DNA of 64,000 nt from assembly GCF_015350995.1 (NCBI RefSeq), contig NZ_JADKRW010000009.1, positions 1 through 64,000 on the forward strand. The letters are read 5' to 3'. The notes beneath the pieces are model-generated. The model did no database searches. It was not told the DNA's origin and saw only the letters and a list, made by a program, of their open reading frames with translations. The stretch comes from Curtobacterium sp. VKM Ac-1393. GTDB taxonomy: Bacteria; Actinomycetota; Actinomycetes; Actinomycetales; Microbacteriaceae. Both the position numbers and the translations under genes were made by a program. Below, in pieces: positions 50,782-58,669 of this stretch. Positions within the stretch are counted from its first letter, which is position 1, and each line of letters starts with the position of its first letter.

Positions 50782-51075
50782 ATGAACCGCATGCTGCATA
50801 CGAACCCCGGTCGCCGGTTCCCACCTTGGAGCTCCCGTCCGGGCTGGCTGATCGCCGGTCTCTTGCTCCTCGTTATCGGTGCAACTGCCGCAAGCATTGG
50901 GGTGCTGCTGCAATACGCAGCACACCAACAAGCCCAACTGTTCAGTCCGGGTAGTGGCGTCGCGGACAATCAGGCGGGGGACTCGTTCGCTGTTGCCGCA
51001 TGGTGGTTCTGGACCGGCATCGTCGCAGCCGTATCTGGAACCGCCGCGCTGCACTCGCTGCTGAAGCGTCGGTAA
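50782..51075 (+). CDS. Small two-helix membrane protein
   Basis: This 97-residue protein has helices at about 22-45 (WLIAGLLLLVIGATAASIGVLL) and 72-92 (AAWWFWTGIVAAVSGTAAL). The loop between them is polar. Function unknown. Confidence 0.55.
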   Translation: MNRMLHTNPGRRFPPWSSRPGWLIAGLLLLVIGATAASIGVLLQYAAHQQAQLFSPGSGVADNQAGDSFAVAAWWFWTGIVAAVSGTAALHSLLKRR

Positions 51076-51106
51076 ACCTTTGACGAGTGCCCGCGCGACG
51101 GCGATG

Positions 51107-51874
51107 TCACGGGGTACTCGAGGTGGGCCGGTCGTCTCGACGCGAACCGTTCAAGGCCGTGATAATTGCTGGAGCAAGCGTTGCACCCCACATTCGGTGA
51201 ATCAGCGCCCATGAGTACTGCTCGTCACCGGGGCGACCCTGCGCCTGCGGGAAGGCCGGTGGCGGCACGTACTGGCAATGGCTGATGCGGGCGGCGACGC
51301 GTGCGCTGGTCTGGTTCAGTCGGTCAACCTGTCTGCGGATTCGGCGGCGTCCGAAACGGGCCGTGTACCGGAACTGGTCCATCGGTGCCAACCCTGCAAC
51401 CACGATTCCGCACGGATTCCCCGCAGCGGATCGGATTGCCGCGATGAGGCGGAGCAGATCACGCTCCCATCGGTCCGGATCAGTCATCAGCAGCACATCG
51501 CTGAACCCGAGCACGACCAGTACCGCATCCGCGGTCCGCAACTCCACCGGCGATCGTCGGACCGCTTGCCGCGCGGTGAGGACCGGCGCCCCCGTGTAGG
51601 CCCACGCGAACGGCCGGTCACGGTCTTTCGCCACGTGCGCGGAGATGTGCGACAGGGTCGTCAGCTCATCCCGGATCACCCCAACGCGCACCGCGTCAGT
51701 GCTGCCCAGCAACAACACACGATCAGCGCCCTCCGGTGGCAGCGCAACACCGACCGGCGGCAAGTACACCGTGTCACCGACGAGCGTGCGGAAGTACCAC
51801 AGCCGCACGTGCAGCACCGGCCGCGCGAACCACCACATCAGCTGACGCAAAAACTCCGTCGTCTCGGTCCTCAT
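51107..51874 (-). CDS. SGNH/GDSL-hydrolase-like protein with altered active site
   Basis: This 255-residue protein has VLLLGSTDAVRVGV where GDSL enzymes have GDSxxxG, ADAVLVVLGFSDVL where GxND is usual, and an ALIHRMWG-like C-terminal block. The blocks fit the SGNH fold in order, but the nucleophile and Asn positions are unusual, so it may be inactive or use other residues. There is no signal peptide. Function unknown. Confidence 0.55.
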   Translation of the reverse strand: MRTETTEFLRQLMWWFARPVLHVRLWYFRTLVGDTVYLPPVGVALPPEGADRVLLLGSTDAVRVGVIRDELTTLSHISAHVAKDRDRPFAWAYTGAPVLTARQAVRRSPVELRTADAVLVVLGFSDVLLMTDPDRWERDLLRLIAAIRSAAGNPCGIVVAGLAPMDQFRYTARFGRRRIRRQVDRLNQTSARVAARISHCQYVPPPAFPQAQGRPGDEQYSWALIHRMWGATLAPAIITALNGSRRDDRPTSSTP

Positions 51875-52097
51875 CTGCTGCTCCCTCGGGTCAGAGCGTC
51901 ATCCACGTTCACCGTAGAGCGCTCCGACGCAACGCCCGCTCAGATTTCCAACCACGTTCGGCTGGCTGAGAACGAGATGAGAGCACCATGCCGAGCTGTC
52001 AGGATGCTCCTTCTCGCAGCGTCGGGCACCCGGACTGGGGGAAACCCGATCCCCCAGGACCGCCTACGTTGAGCCACACAACGGGAGAAGGATCGGT
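51875..52097. other. Divergent gap, promoters expected
   Basis: No gene. It should contain the promoters of the SGNH-like gene and of the ECF sigma factor; I could not define boxes. Confidence 0.3.
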
Positions 52098-52634
52098 ATG
52101 CCCCACGCACACTCCCCGCAGCAGGCTGCTGCCGACGCGCTCACCGACGCATACCGGCAACACGCCGTTCGACTGCGCTGGTTCGTGACGAGGATCATCG
52201 TCGACCGGCACCTCGCCGAAGACATCGTGCACGAAGCGTTCCTCGAGCTGTGGATCCACCCGAACCGTCACGACCCGGAGCGAGCCGACCTTCAGTCATG
52301 GCTCCGAACCATCGCGCACCGCCGAGCAATCGACCGAATCCGCAGCATCGAATCCGCGCGACACCGAGACCTGCGCATGGGGACTCGCGAACACCGGGGT
52401 ATCGACCACACCACCGATCGCTGGGACGTCTTGTTCACCAGAAGCACACTCCGCCGCGCCCTGGGAACGCTCACCGACAAACAACGCGACGCGGTCGTGC
52501 TGCGCTACCTCGGCGAGCAGAGCGTGCCGGAAGTAGCCCGACAGCTCGGCGTCACCGTCGGTACCGCGAAGACCCGGGTTCGGGACGGTCTCATCGCTCT
52601 CCGAACCCATCTCGAAGCTGCTGCGGCAGCCTGA
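52098..52634 (+). CDS. ECF-type RNA polymerase sigma factor
   Basis: This 178-residue protein has sigma region 2 (FVTRIIVDRHLAEDIVHEAFLELW, LQSWLRTIAHRRAIDRIR) and region 4 (LTDKQRDAVVLRYLGEQSVPEVARQLGVTVGTAKTRVRDGL). It starts at ATG 52098 with GGGAGAAGG upstream. No anti-sigma gene follows; the next gene encodes a DUF4383 membrane protein. Promoter specificity unknown. Confidence 0.9.
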   Translation: MPHAHSPQQAAADALTDAYRQHAVRLRWFVTRIIVDRHLAEDIVHEAFLELWIHPNRHDPERADLQSWLRTIAHRRAIDRIRSIESARHRDLRMGTREHRGIDHTTDRWDVLFTRSTLRRALGTLTDKQRDAVVLRYLGEQSVPEVARQLGVTVGTAKTRVRDGLIALRTHLEAAAAA

Positions 52635-52702
52635 CCGCAACCAACACCACCCAACAAGATCGCACCCGTGGCACCGTCCACATGCACGAAAGGCTTCACA
52701 TC

Positions 52703-53164
52703 ATGACCAACAGCGCCGCGCAGCCCCGTGTCGGATACGGTTCCACGCTCACGCAGAAGGGCGCCCTGCTCTTCGGCGTCGTGTTCCTCATCGTCGGGAT
52801 CGCCGGATTCATCCCCGGCCTGACGATGGACATGAGTTCGATGTCGGTCGCGGGAGACGGCTCCATGGCGCTGCTCCTCGGGCTGTTCCAGGTATCCGTG
52901 CTCCACAACATCGTGCACCTGCTCTTCGGGATCGTCGGCCTCCTCGCCGCTCGCAGTGCCTCAGGTGCACGCCTGTACTTGCTCGTCGGCGGCATCGTCT
53001 ACTTGGTGCTGTTCATCTACGGCCTCTTCACCGCGGGGATGACCGGAGCCGCGAACTTCGTCCCGCTGAACAGTGCTGACAACGCCCTCCACGCCTTCCT
53101 CGCCGTCGCGATGATCGTCCTCGGGATCGTCCTGCCCCGCATCGGCGCTCACACCCGCGCATAA
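52703..53164 (+). CDS. DUF4383 membrane protein
   Basis: This 153-residue protein has four helices and the DUF4383 pattern: LLFGVVFLIVGIAGFIPG, then ALLLGLFQVSVLHNIVHLLFGIVGL, and a late ADNALHAFLAVAMIVLGI. Members are common in actinobacteria and of unknown function; several respond to envelope stress regulators. It lies 68 bp after the ECF sigma gene and may belong to its regulon. Confidence 0.85.
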   Translation: MTNSAAQPRVGYGSTLTQKGALLFGVVFLIVGIAGFIPGLTMDMSSMSVAGDGSMALLLGLFQVSVLHNIVHLLFGIVGLLAARSASGARLYLLVGGIVYLVLFIYGLFTAGMTGAANFVPLNSADNALHAFLAVAMIVLGIVLPRIGAHTRA

Positions 53165-53423
53165 CGCCGCAGGGTCGGCCCTGCATCGCGAGACGGCTGC
53201 CTTCGACGACGCACGAGGCCTCAGCGACGCCGCACCGGCGAACGTGCAATCCACGGCATGTCACCGTGGCCAGGTCGGACTGCCACACCCCGTCATCACC
53301 GACCAAGGGATCTGTTGCAAACGGCCCGGGCAACTTCGGGGGGAAAGACCGGTTTGCGCAGCACCGAGCCCGCCGCCGAGTCGAGGACGATACTCACGGT
53401 GGGGACGACGGTTGGAGCAAGTC

Positions 53424-53588
53424 ATGGGCGGTTCGACGTACGAGAGTGCTCCTGGTGTGGAGCCGGCACGAGTGCAGACGTTGCGGGGCATCCGTCGGCG
53501 CGCGAAGCGCGGCCAGTTCAACGATCGCGATGGGTCACTGCACGACTTCTTCACGAACGTCACCCCACAAGGCCGCAGCAGCCGCTAA
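53424..53588 (+). CDS. Small basic hypothetical protein (54 aa)
   Basis: A TTGGAG Shine-Dalgarno lies 8 bases before ATG 53424. The peptide is basic (RGIRRRAKRGQFNDRDG) and ends in polar residues. No family is recognised; it may be spurious. Confidence 0.4.
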   Translation: MGGSTYESAPGVEPARVQTLRGIRRRAKRGQFNDRDGSLHDFFTNVTPQGRSSR

Positions 53589-53920
53589 CGGCACATCCGC
53601 GTCGGCACTGCGTGGACTATCCGCAAGATTTGGTGCTGGTTTGCTTGCCACTAGCGCGCCGCGGATGTGTGACCTAGCCTCCCTCCGAACTCGGTTTGAG
53701 CGAGCTCCTGGGTTCCGGTGGCGCCACCCGTAGCGGCGCACCGCGGCGACGGCGCCACCGCAACGATGTCACGGCGCCGCCGCCGCTCATTCCGGTAGAC
53801 AAGCCGCATATCCCCTCCACGCAGCCCCAAACCCGCAGCACCGGTACCCGCTTTCCCACGAACGCGGACGGTGTAGACCAGGCGCAAATGCCACACTCCC
53901 CACTTCGGAAGGCAGCACCC

Positions 53921-54196
53921 GTGAGCTTCCTCGGCTTAATCTTTCTCGGCCTCATCGCCGGCGCAATCGCCAAACTGATCATCCCCGTCAATCAGCCCGG
54001 CGGCTGGTTCGCGACCCTCATCCTCGGCGTCATCGGAGCGCTCCTCGGCGGATGGCTCGGTGGCCTGATCTTCCACGTCAACTACACCGGCTTCTTTAGC
54101 CTGCAATCCTGGACCATCGCCATCGCCATCGTCGGCTCGATCGTCGTCCTCCTCATCTGGGGCTTAATCACCGGCCGCCGCAACACCCGCGCCTAG
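53921..54196 (+). CDS. GlsB/YeaQ/YmgE-family membrane protein
   Basis: This 91-residue protein is typical of the transglycosylase-associated (GlsB/YeaQ) family: FLGLIFLGLIAGAIAKLIIP, PGGWFATLILGVIGALLGGWLGG, and a third helix with IAIVGSIVVLLIWGLI. These are stress-linked small membrane proteins of unclear mechanism. GTG 53921 follows CGGAAGG; longer frames upstream have no family character. Confidence 0.85.
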   Translation: MSFLGLIFLGLIAGAIAKLIIPVNQPGGWFATLILGVIGALLGGWLGGLIFHVNYTGFFSLQSWTIAIAIVGSIVVLLIWGLITGRRNTRA

Positions 54197-54222
54197 CACC
54201 AAGCCGAACCCTTCGGCCCCGG

Positions 54223-54543
54223 CTAACGCGCGTTCTGTGCAGACCTCACGATTTCGTTCCGGGTCAGTCGTCGGAGTCCAACGCGGTTCAGCATCCCCAA
54301 TGGCCACTCAGCGACCACTGGGCAAACCGGCGTCGGGTCACGCACGGTCTTGATCCGAACCCAGCGCTGGACGTTCCATTCGTCGCCGTGCACCTCGGGG
54401 ATGTTCCAGTGCGACTCGACCGGGACGATCTCGGCGTCCGGCCACTGCCCGACGACCTCCTGCCCGCGCTGCAACTCCAGCGCAGCGGGCTCGGCGTAGA
54501 TCCGTCGGACGTCGAGCATCGGGCGGACGCGTTCGTGGCTCAT
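54223..54543 (-). pseudogene. Spore-photoproduct-lyase-like gene, N-terminal fragment
   Basis: From ATG 54543 the frame reads MLDVRRIYAEPAALELQRGQE, then PVESHWNIPEVHGDEWNVQRWV and RIKT, as in actinobacterial members of the spore photoproduct lyase family. After that the similarity ends and the frame stops after 106 residues; the radical-SAM core (three cysteines) is absent. It is a relic of a radical-SAM gene. Confidence 0.6.
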
Positions 54544-54873
54544 CGACTCCTGTCTACCCGGTACCACCGACGAAATGTCTTGCTTGTCGCATCGGCCGCC
54601 GCACAATGCCGGGCAGACCGACGCAGGGTGATCCGGCGGTCCTTTGTGAGGCTCCGTTAGTGAGCAGCCTGTCTCGCCTGTGGCCCAGAAGTAGGTCAGC
54701 GGGGAGCCGTTGAGCAGGTGGTCGCCAACCACCCACTGCTGGAACACCACCGGGTTGTCGGACGACAAGGTCCGCGTTCCACCAGTGCCGGCCGAGGGAT
54801 CGGTCGGTGGCGCTGGCCCCCGCCGACCTCGAAGAGCGTCGTCGCCGCGGAGCACGATCTCGACTACCATTCC
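54544..54873. other. 330-bp gap, no gene
   Basis: Frames crossing this region lack coding character. It separates the photolyase-like relic from the tail of the nuclease operon. Confidence 0.3.
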
Positions 54874-55060
54874 CTAGAGGACGACCGTCCGGAGTTCGGC
54901 CGCATCGACCAGCGCGTCGGCTCCGTCATCACCGGACTCGATCGCGCCGTGCGCAGCCCCGATGGACACGGCGGCGTTCAGGACGAGGGCCTCGGCGGCG
55001 ATGGCGTCCGATGCGATGCGGCGAGCGGCCCGCGTGTCTGGTGACCCGTGGGCGGCGTTA
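54874..55060 (-). pseudogene. Frame continuation behind the small nuclease-operon gene
   Basis: In a frame without any start codon, bases 55060-54874 translate into a coherent helical sequence (DTRAARRIASDAIAAEALVL, NAAVSIGAAHGAIESGDDGADALVD). A frameshift at the end of the 66-codon gene upstream would attach it. I list it as a decayed or shifted continuation. Confidence 0.35.
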
Positions 55061-55258
55061 CCAGGAGGGCGGCATCATCGCTCGGAGATCTGGCCACGCC
55101 GAAACTTCCGAGTCAGATTCAAACTCGCCCTCCCTCGTAGCGAGAAGTCGCCGCCGAAGTGCCGCGAGGGATTCGATTTGTACCGGTGGCACGCGGCCGA
55201 CCCCGTGGTAGTTCGAGCGGTATCTTTCTCCTGCCAGGTCCGGCTCATGGGATGACAT
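55058..55258 (-). CDS. Small gene coupled to the DUF1016 nuclease
   Basis: The 66-residue frame begins one base after the nuclease stop (TAA-A-ATG), so it is translated from the same mRNA. The sequence RVPPVQIESLAALRRRLLATREGEF suggests a helical protein. If the frameshift noted downstream is an error or recent change, the full protein would be about 130 residues. Family unknown. Confidence 0.5.
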   Translation of the reverse strand: MSSHEPDLAGERYRSNYHGVGRVPPVQIESLAALRRRLLATREGEFESDSEVSAWPDLRAMMPPSW

Positions 55259-55259
55259 T

Positions 55260-56327
55260 TTATTCAGCTTCCGATAACTTATCGACGGTTTCGGCATCGC
55301 CCAAGGGCGGTTCAGGGGTGTTGTGAAGTGCGTTGGCGAGGTCCGCTTCGGACGGGAGAGCAGCGCGGACTGCGGGCGGAAGGAGATCATAGCTAGCGAC
55401 GCCGATCGGGGTTCGCTGGCCGGCAAGTGAGTACCGGACGACGGCGTCGTTCTTGTCTGCGACCAGCAGCAGCCCGACCGTGTCTGCGTGTTGGGGTCGG
55501 CGGAGCTTGTCGTCAACGAGCGCGACGTAAAAGCCGAGCTGGCCGAGGTGCTCCGGCTTGAACTTCCCCGTCTTGAGCTCGATCACCACGTACCGGAGCT
55601 GCTCGACGTGGAAGAACAGCAGGTCCACGTAGAAGTCGTCACCGTCGACATCGAAGTGCACCTGCCGACCCACGAACGCGAAGCCCTCGCCGAGCTCGCG
55701 GAGAGTATCGATGATCCGGTCGACAAGCGCCTGCTCGAGGCGGCGTTCCTTCGCGTCACCATCGAGGGCGAGGAAGTCCAGTACGTAGGGATCCTTCGTG
55801 ATCTGCTGCGCCAGATCCGAGTCCCCCGGCGGCAGCACCTCGGCGAAGTTCGTCGGCGCCGCCCGCAGGCGCACGTGCGCCTCCGAGCGGAGCTGGTGCT
55901 CGAGGACGTTCCGTGACCACCCCTGCGCGGCTGCTTGGCCGGCGTACCAGTCCCGGAGCTCATGGTCAGCGAGCCGATCGAGGAGCACCGTGATGTGCCC
56001 CCACGGCAGTTGTCCAACAGGCTGTTGGACGATCGCCTCCGCCGGCCACTCCCCCGCGAACCGGCGCATGTAGAACAGATTCGCTCGCGAGAACCCCTTC
56101 ATCTCCGGGAACTCCGTCCGCAAATCCGTCGCGAACCGGCCGATGACGTTGCTCCCCCACCCCTCATCACCCTGGCGCTGCAAGATCGTCGCGCCGATCC
56201 CCCAGTAGAGACGGATGAGTTCCGTGTTCACGCGGCGCTGCGCCGTGAACCGGGCAGCGCGCACTTGCTGCTTCAGCTCCGCAAGAGCAGCGGCATACCC
56301 GGATACGGCTGGCGACGAATCAGACAT
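55260..56327 (-). CDS. DUF1016/YhcG-family PD-(D/E)XK nuclease
   Basis: This 355-residue protein has an N-terminal DUF1016 helical domain (LIRLYWGIGATILQRQ, GFSRANLFYMRRFAGEW). The nuclease-like domain follows: VDGDDFYVDLLFFH and YVVIELKTGKF give D235, E250 and K252 of the PD-(D/E)XK core. YhcG-like proteins occur with restriction and other mobile defence genes; function is not established. A 578-bp part is duplicated at 41.2-41.7 kb. Confidence 0.9.
   Translation of the reverse strand: MSDSSPAVSGYAAALAELKQQVRAARFTAQRRVNTELIRLYWGIGATILQRQGDEGWGSNVIGRFATDLRTEFPEMKGFSRANLFYMRRFAGEWPAEAIVQQPVGQLPWGHITVLLDRLADHELRDWYAGQAAAQGWSRNVLEHQLRSEAHVRLRAAPTNFAEVLPPGDSDLAQQITKDPYVLDFLALDGDAKERRLEQALVDRIIDTLRELGEGFAFVGRQVHFDVDGDDFYVDLLFFHVEQLRYVVIELKTGKFKPEHLGQLGFYVALVDDKLRRPQHADTVGLLLVADKNDAVVRYSLAGQRTPIGVASYDLLPPAVRAALPSEADLANALHNTPEPPLGDAETVDKLSEAE
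55501..56078. repeat. 578-bp duplication, copy B (partner at 41165-41742)
   Basis: This is the matching part of the intact nuclease gene. No mismatch was found over the whole segment, so the duplication or gene conversion is recent. Confidence 0.9.
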
Positions 56328-56436
56328 CACCACTCAGTCTGCCCGACCGGTCGATCTGCGGAAGAACGAACGAAGCGTTCTCCGGGATCAGTCATGCAGG
56401 GTGGAGACGACCCCCGAGCGAAAAGCGACCTCCACC

Positions 56437-56781
56437 ATGGCGCAGAAAGTCACCACGCACTTCGTCGACGACCTCACCGGCGACGCCATCGAAGCCGGCA
56501 CCGGCCGCACCGTCACGTTCGGATTCGATGGCAACCACTACGAAATCGACCTCACCGACGACAACACCGACGCGCTCCGCGAAGCGTTCTCCGACTACAT
56601 CGCCGCCACCCGCAAGGTCACGGGCCGCTCCGGCCGCACTACTGCCGGCAGCGTGCCAAAGCGTGGGAACTCGGAAGAGCTCGCTAAGATCCGCGAATGG
56701 GCGAGCGCGAACGGCCACGAAGTCTCCTCGCGCGGCCGCATCAGCCAGGCCGTCCGCGACGCGTACGACGCCGCACACTGA
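56437..56781 (+). CDS. lsr2: Lsr2-family nucleoid protein, copy 3
   Basis: This 114-residue protein is very close to copy 1, including the shared 5' leader (CCCCGAGCGAAAA) and a similar terminator. The C-terminal RGR motif is intact. It lies 109 bp from the start of the nuclease gene, on the opposite strand. Three copies within 42 kb suggest repeated import of elements that carry their own silencer. Confidence 0.95.
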   Translation: MAQKVTTHFVDDLTGDAIEAGTGRTVTFGFDGNHYEIDLTDDNTDALREAFSDYIAATRKVTGRSGRTTAGSVPKRGNSEELAKIREWASANGHEVSSRGRISQAVRDAYDAAH

Positions 56782-56799
56782 CGCCACCTCCCGACATCG

Positions 56800-56836
56800 G
56801 AACAGCTGGCCACCCCTCGGGATGATCGGCTGTTCT
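56800..56836 (+). terminator. Terminator-like hairpin after Lsr2 copy 3
   Basis: GAACAGC and GCTGTTC pair around an imperfect stem; TCTCATG follows, as after copy 1. Confidence 0.6.
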
Positions 56837-57204
56837 CATGTACGCCGATACGGCGGAGTCACGCCACAATATCTGAGGCACGTTTCGCTGCGCCTGCCCC
56901 GTCCAAATCAGTCCCATTGGAGATTCCCGCCGCCGACAGCTCAAGCGCAATACTGTCCCTCCAGTCGATAGCTCGTGGGCGCACGACCGCCCTACCGCAC
57001 CTCTCGCCCACGCCGCGGGCCGAGCTACCGGGACCAGGTGGCATCGGTCCGTGCAACGAAATATGACGCGGACCCGGCCGGCGGGAGCAATCTGACGTAA
57101 TGCCGGGACGTGTTCCGTCATAACCGGGTGCGGCCCGCTGCTGCTGCTCGATCATCGTCGAGATTCGAATCAAGTACTTCGCTTGACGAGTCCGAGGAGG
57201 ATCG
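56837..57204. other. 368-bp gap upstream of the oxidase-transporter operon
   Basis: No gene is seen. The GAGGAGG Shine-Dalgarno of the oxidase gene lies at its end. The operon promoter should be here; AT-rich stretches occur around 57150-57185. Confidence 0.35.
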
Positions 57205-58623
57205 ATGTCCGGCACCACCGAAGCACCCACGCACCCCGGCCGGGTAGCGGAAGTTGTTGGTGCGCTCCGGCAAGCGCATCCCGGTCTCGAGGTATGCCCG
57301 ACCGGCACAGCAACCCGAGCATTCCGTTTCGACACCGGCACAGCCCCCAGCAGTGAACAACCGTCCGGGACCATCGGTCCGGCAGTTGCTTTCCCTGCGA
57401 GCGCTGCGGAAGTGCAGACCATTGTTCGCGTGGCTAGCGAGCATAATGTCTCGATCGTGCCCCGAGGTGCGGGCACGGGGCTGTCCGGAGGGGCCTCCGC
57501 CAGTCTTGACCAGCTCGTCGTATCGACGGAACGCCTCAACCGCATCGTTGAAGTCTCCCCGCTCGACGGGGTGGCGGTTGTGGAGCCGGGTGTGATCAAT
57601 GCTGCTCTCAACGCGCATCTGGAGCCACTCGGCTTGTTTTACGCTCCGGACCCTGCCAGCTGGGAGATCTCGACCATCGGTGGGAACATCGCGACGAACG
57701 CCGGTGGTCTGCGCTGCGCCGGGTACGGTGTGACGCGGGAGTCCGTGCTCAGACTCGACGTCGTGCTCGCGGACGGCAGCCTCGTCTCGGTCGGGCACCG
57801 GTCGGTGAAGGGCGTCAACGGCCTCGACCTGACCTCGCTGTTCGTCGGTTCCGAGGGGGTCCTCGGCATCGTAGTCCGCGCAACCGTCCGGCTACGCCCG
57901 GTCCCCGTGGCCCGCCGCACGATCTCGGCGTTCTTCCCGAGCACTCTCGACGGCCTCGACGGCCTCGACTCGATCACGCTGTCGCCGGTGCAGCCGACCG
58001 TCGTGGAGTTCTTCGACGAACCGAGCCTCACCGCCATCGACGCCTTCAGCCGCACCGCGCTGCGAGGCCGCGGCGCGTCGCTCGTGCTCGTCGAGCTCGA
58101 CGGGTACGGCATCGACGAGCAGACCGCGGACCTCAGCGCGGCGCTCACCGCGGCCGGGGCGGTCGTCACTGCTGAGACGGACAAGGACGGACACGCGCTC
58201 TGGGAGCTGCGACGGCACGGCCGTGGGCAGACCGAGCCGCAGTGGTTCGTCGGCGAGGACATCGCCGTGCCGAAGTCCCGCCTGCGCGACGTGTACTCCC
58301 GCTTCGCCGAGCTCGAGGAGCGCTTCGACGTGCGGGTGTCCGCGGTGTCGCATGCCGGGGACGGCAACCTCCACCCGGCGATCACGAAGCCGATCGGCGA
58401 CGCCGACCCGGACGACCGCCCGGCATCGCTCGACGAGGCCGCCACCGAACTCGTCCGGATCGCCCTCGCCGTGGGCGGCACCGTCACGGGCGAGCACGGC
58501 ATCGGCACCGTGAAGCGGGAGTGGGCGGCGCTCGAGCTCTCGCCGCGGCACCTCGCCGCGCAGCGTGCGCTCAAGGACGCCCTCGACCCGGCCGGGCTGT
58601 TCAACCCCGGCAAGGCCATCTGA
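57205..58623 (+). CDS. FAD-linked oxidase, GlcD/D-lactate dehydrogenase type
   Basis: This 472-residue protein has the PCMH FAD-binding domain (VPRGAGTGLSGGA; DPASWEISTIGGNIATNAGG) and the FAD-oxidase C domain (VSHAGDGNLHP, GEHGIGTVKREW, FNPGKAI). Members oxidise glycolate, D-lactate or D-2-hydroxy acids. The first 430 bases are clearly less GC-rich at third codon positions than the rest. It is first in an operon with a peptide-type ABC transporter, which suggests a hydroxy-acid-containing substrate. Confidence 0.9.
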   Translation: MSGTTEAPTHPGRVAEVVGALRQAHPGLEVCPTGTATRAFRFDTGTAPSSEQPSGTIGPAVAFPASAAEVQTIVRVASEHNVSIVPRGAGTGLSGGASASLDQLVVSTERLNRIVEVSPLDGVAVVEPGVINAALNAHLEPLGLFYAPDPASWEISTIGGNIATNAGGLRCAGYGVTRESVLRLDVVLADGSLVSVGHRSVKGVNGLDLTSLFVGSEGVLGIVVRATVRLRPVPVARRTISAFFPSTLDGLDGLDSITLSPVQPTVVEFFDEPSLTAIDAFSRTALRGRGASLVLVELDGYGIDEQTADLSAALTAAGAVVTAETDKDGHALWELRRHGRGQTEPQWFVGEDIAVPKSRLRDVYSRFAELEERFDVRVSAVSHAGDGNLHPAITKPIGDADPDDRPASLDEAATELVRIALAVGGTVTGEHGIGTVKREWAALELSPRHLAAQRALKDALDPAGLFNPGKAI

Positions 58624-58669
58624 TCCTGGCCCACCCGACCCGAGCTCCACCGAATCCGACAGGAACCCC

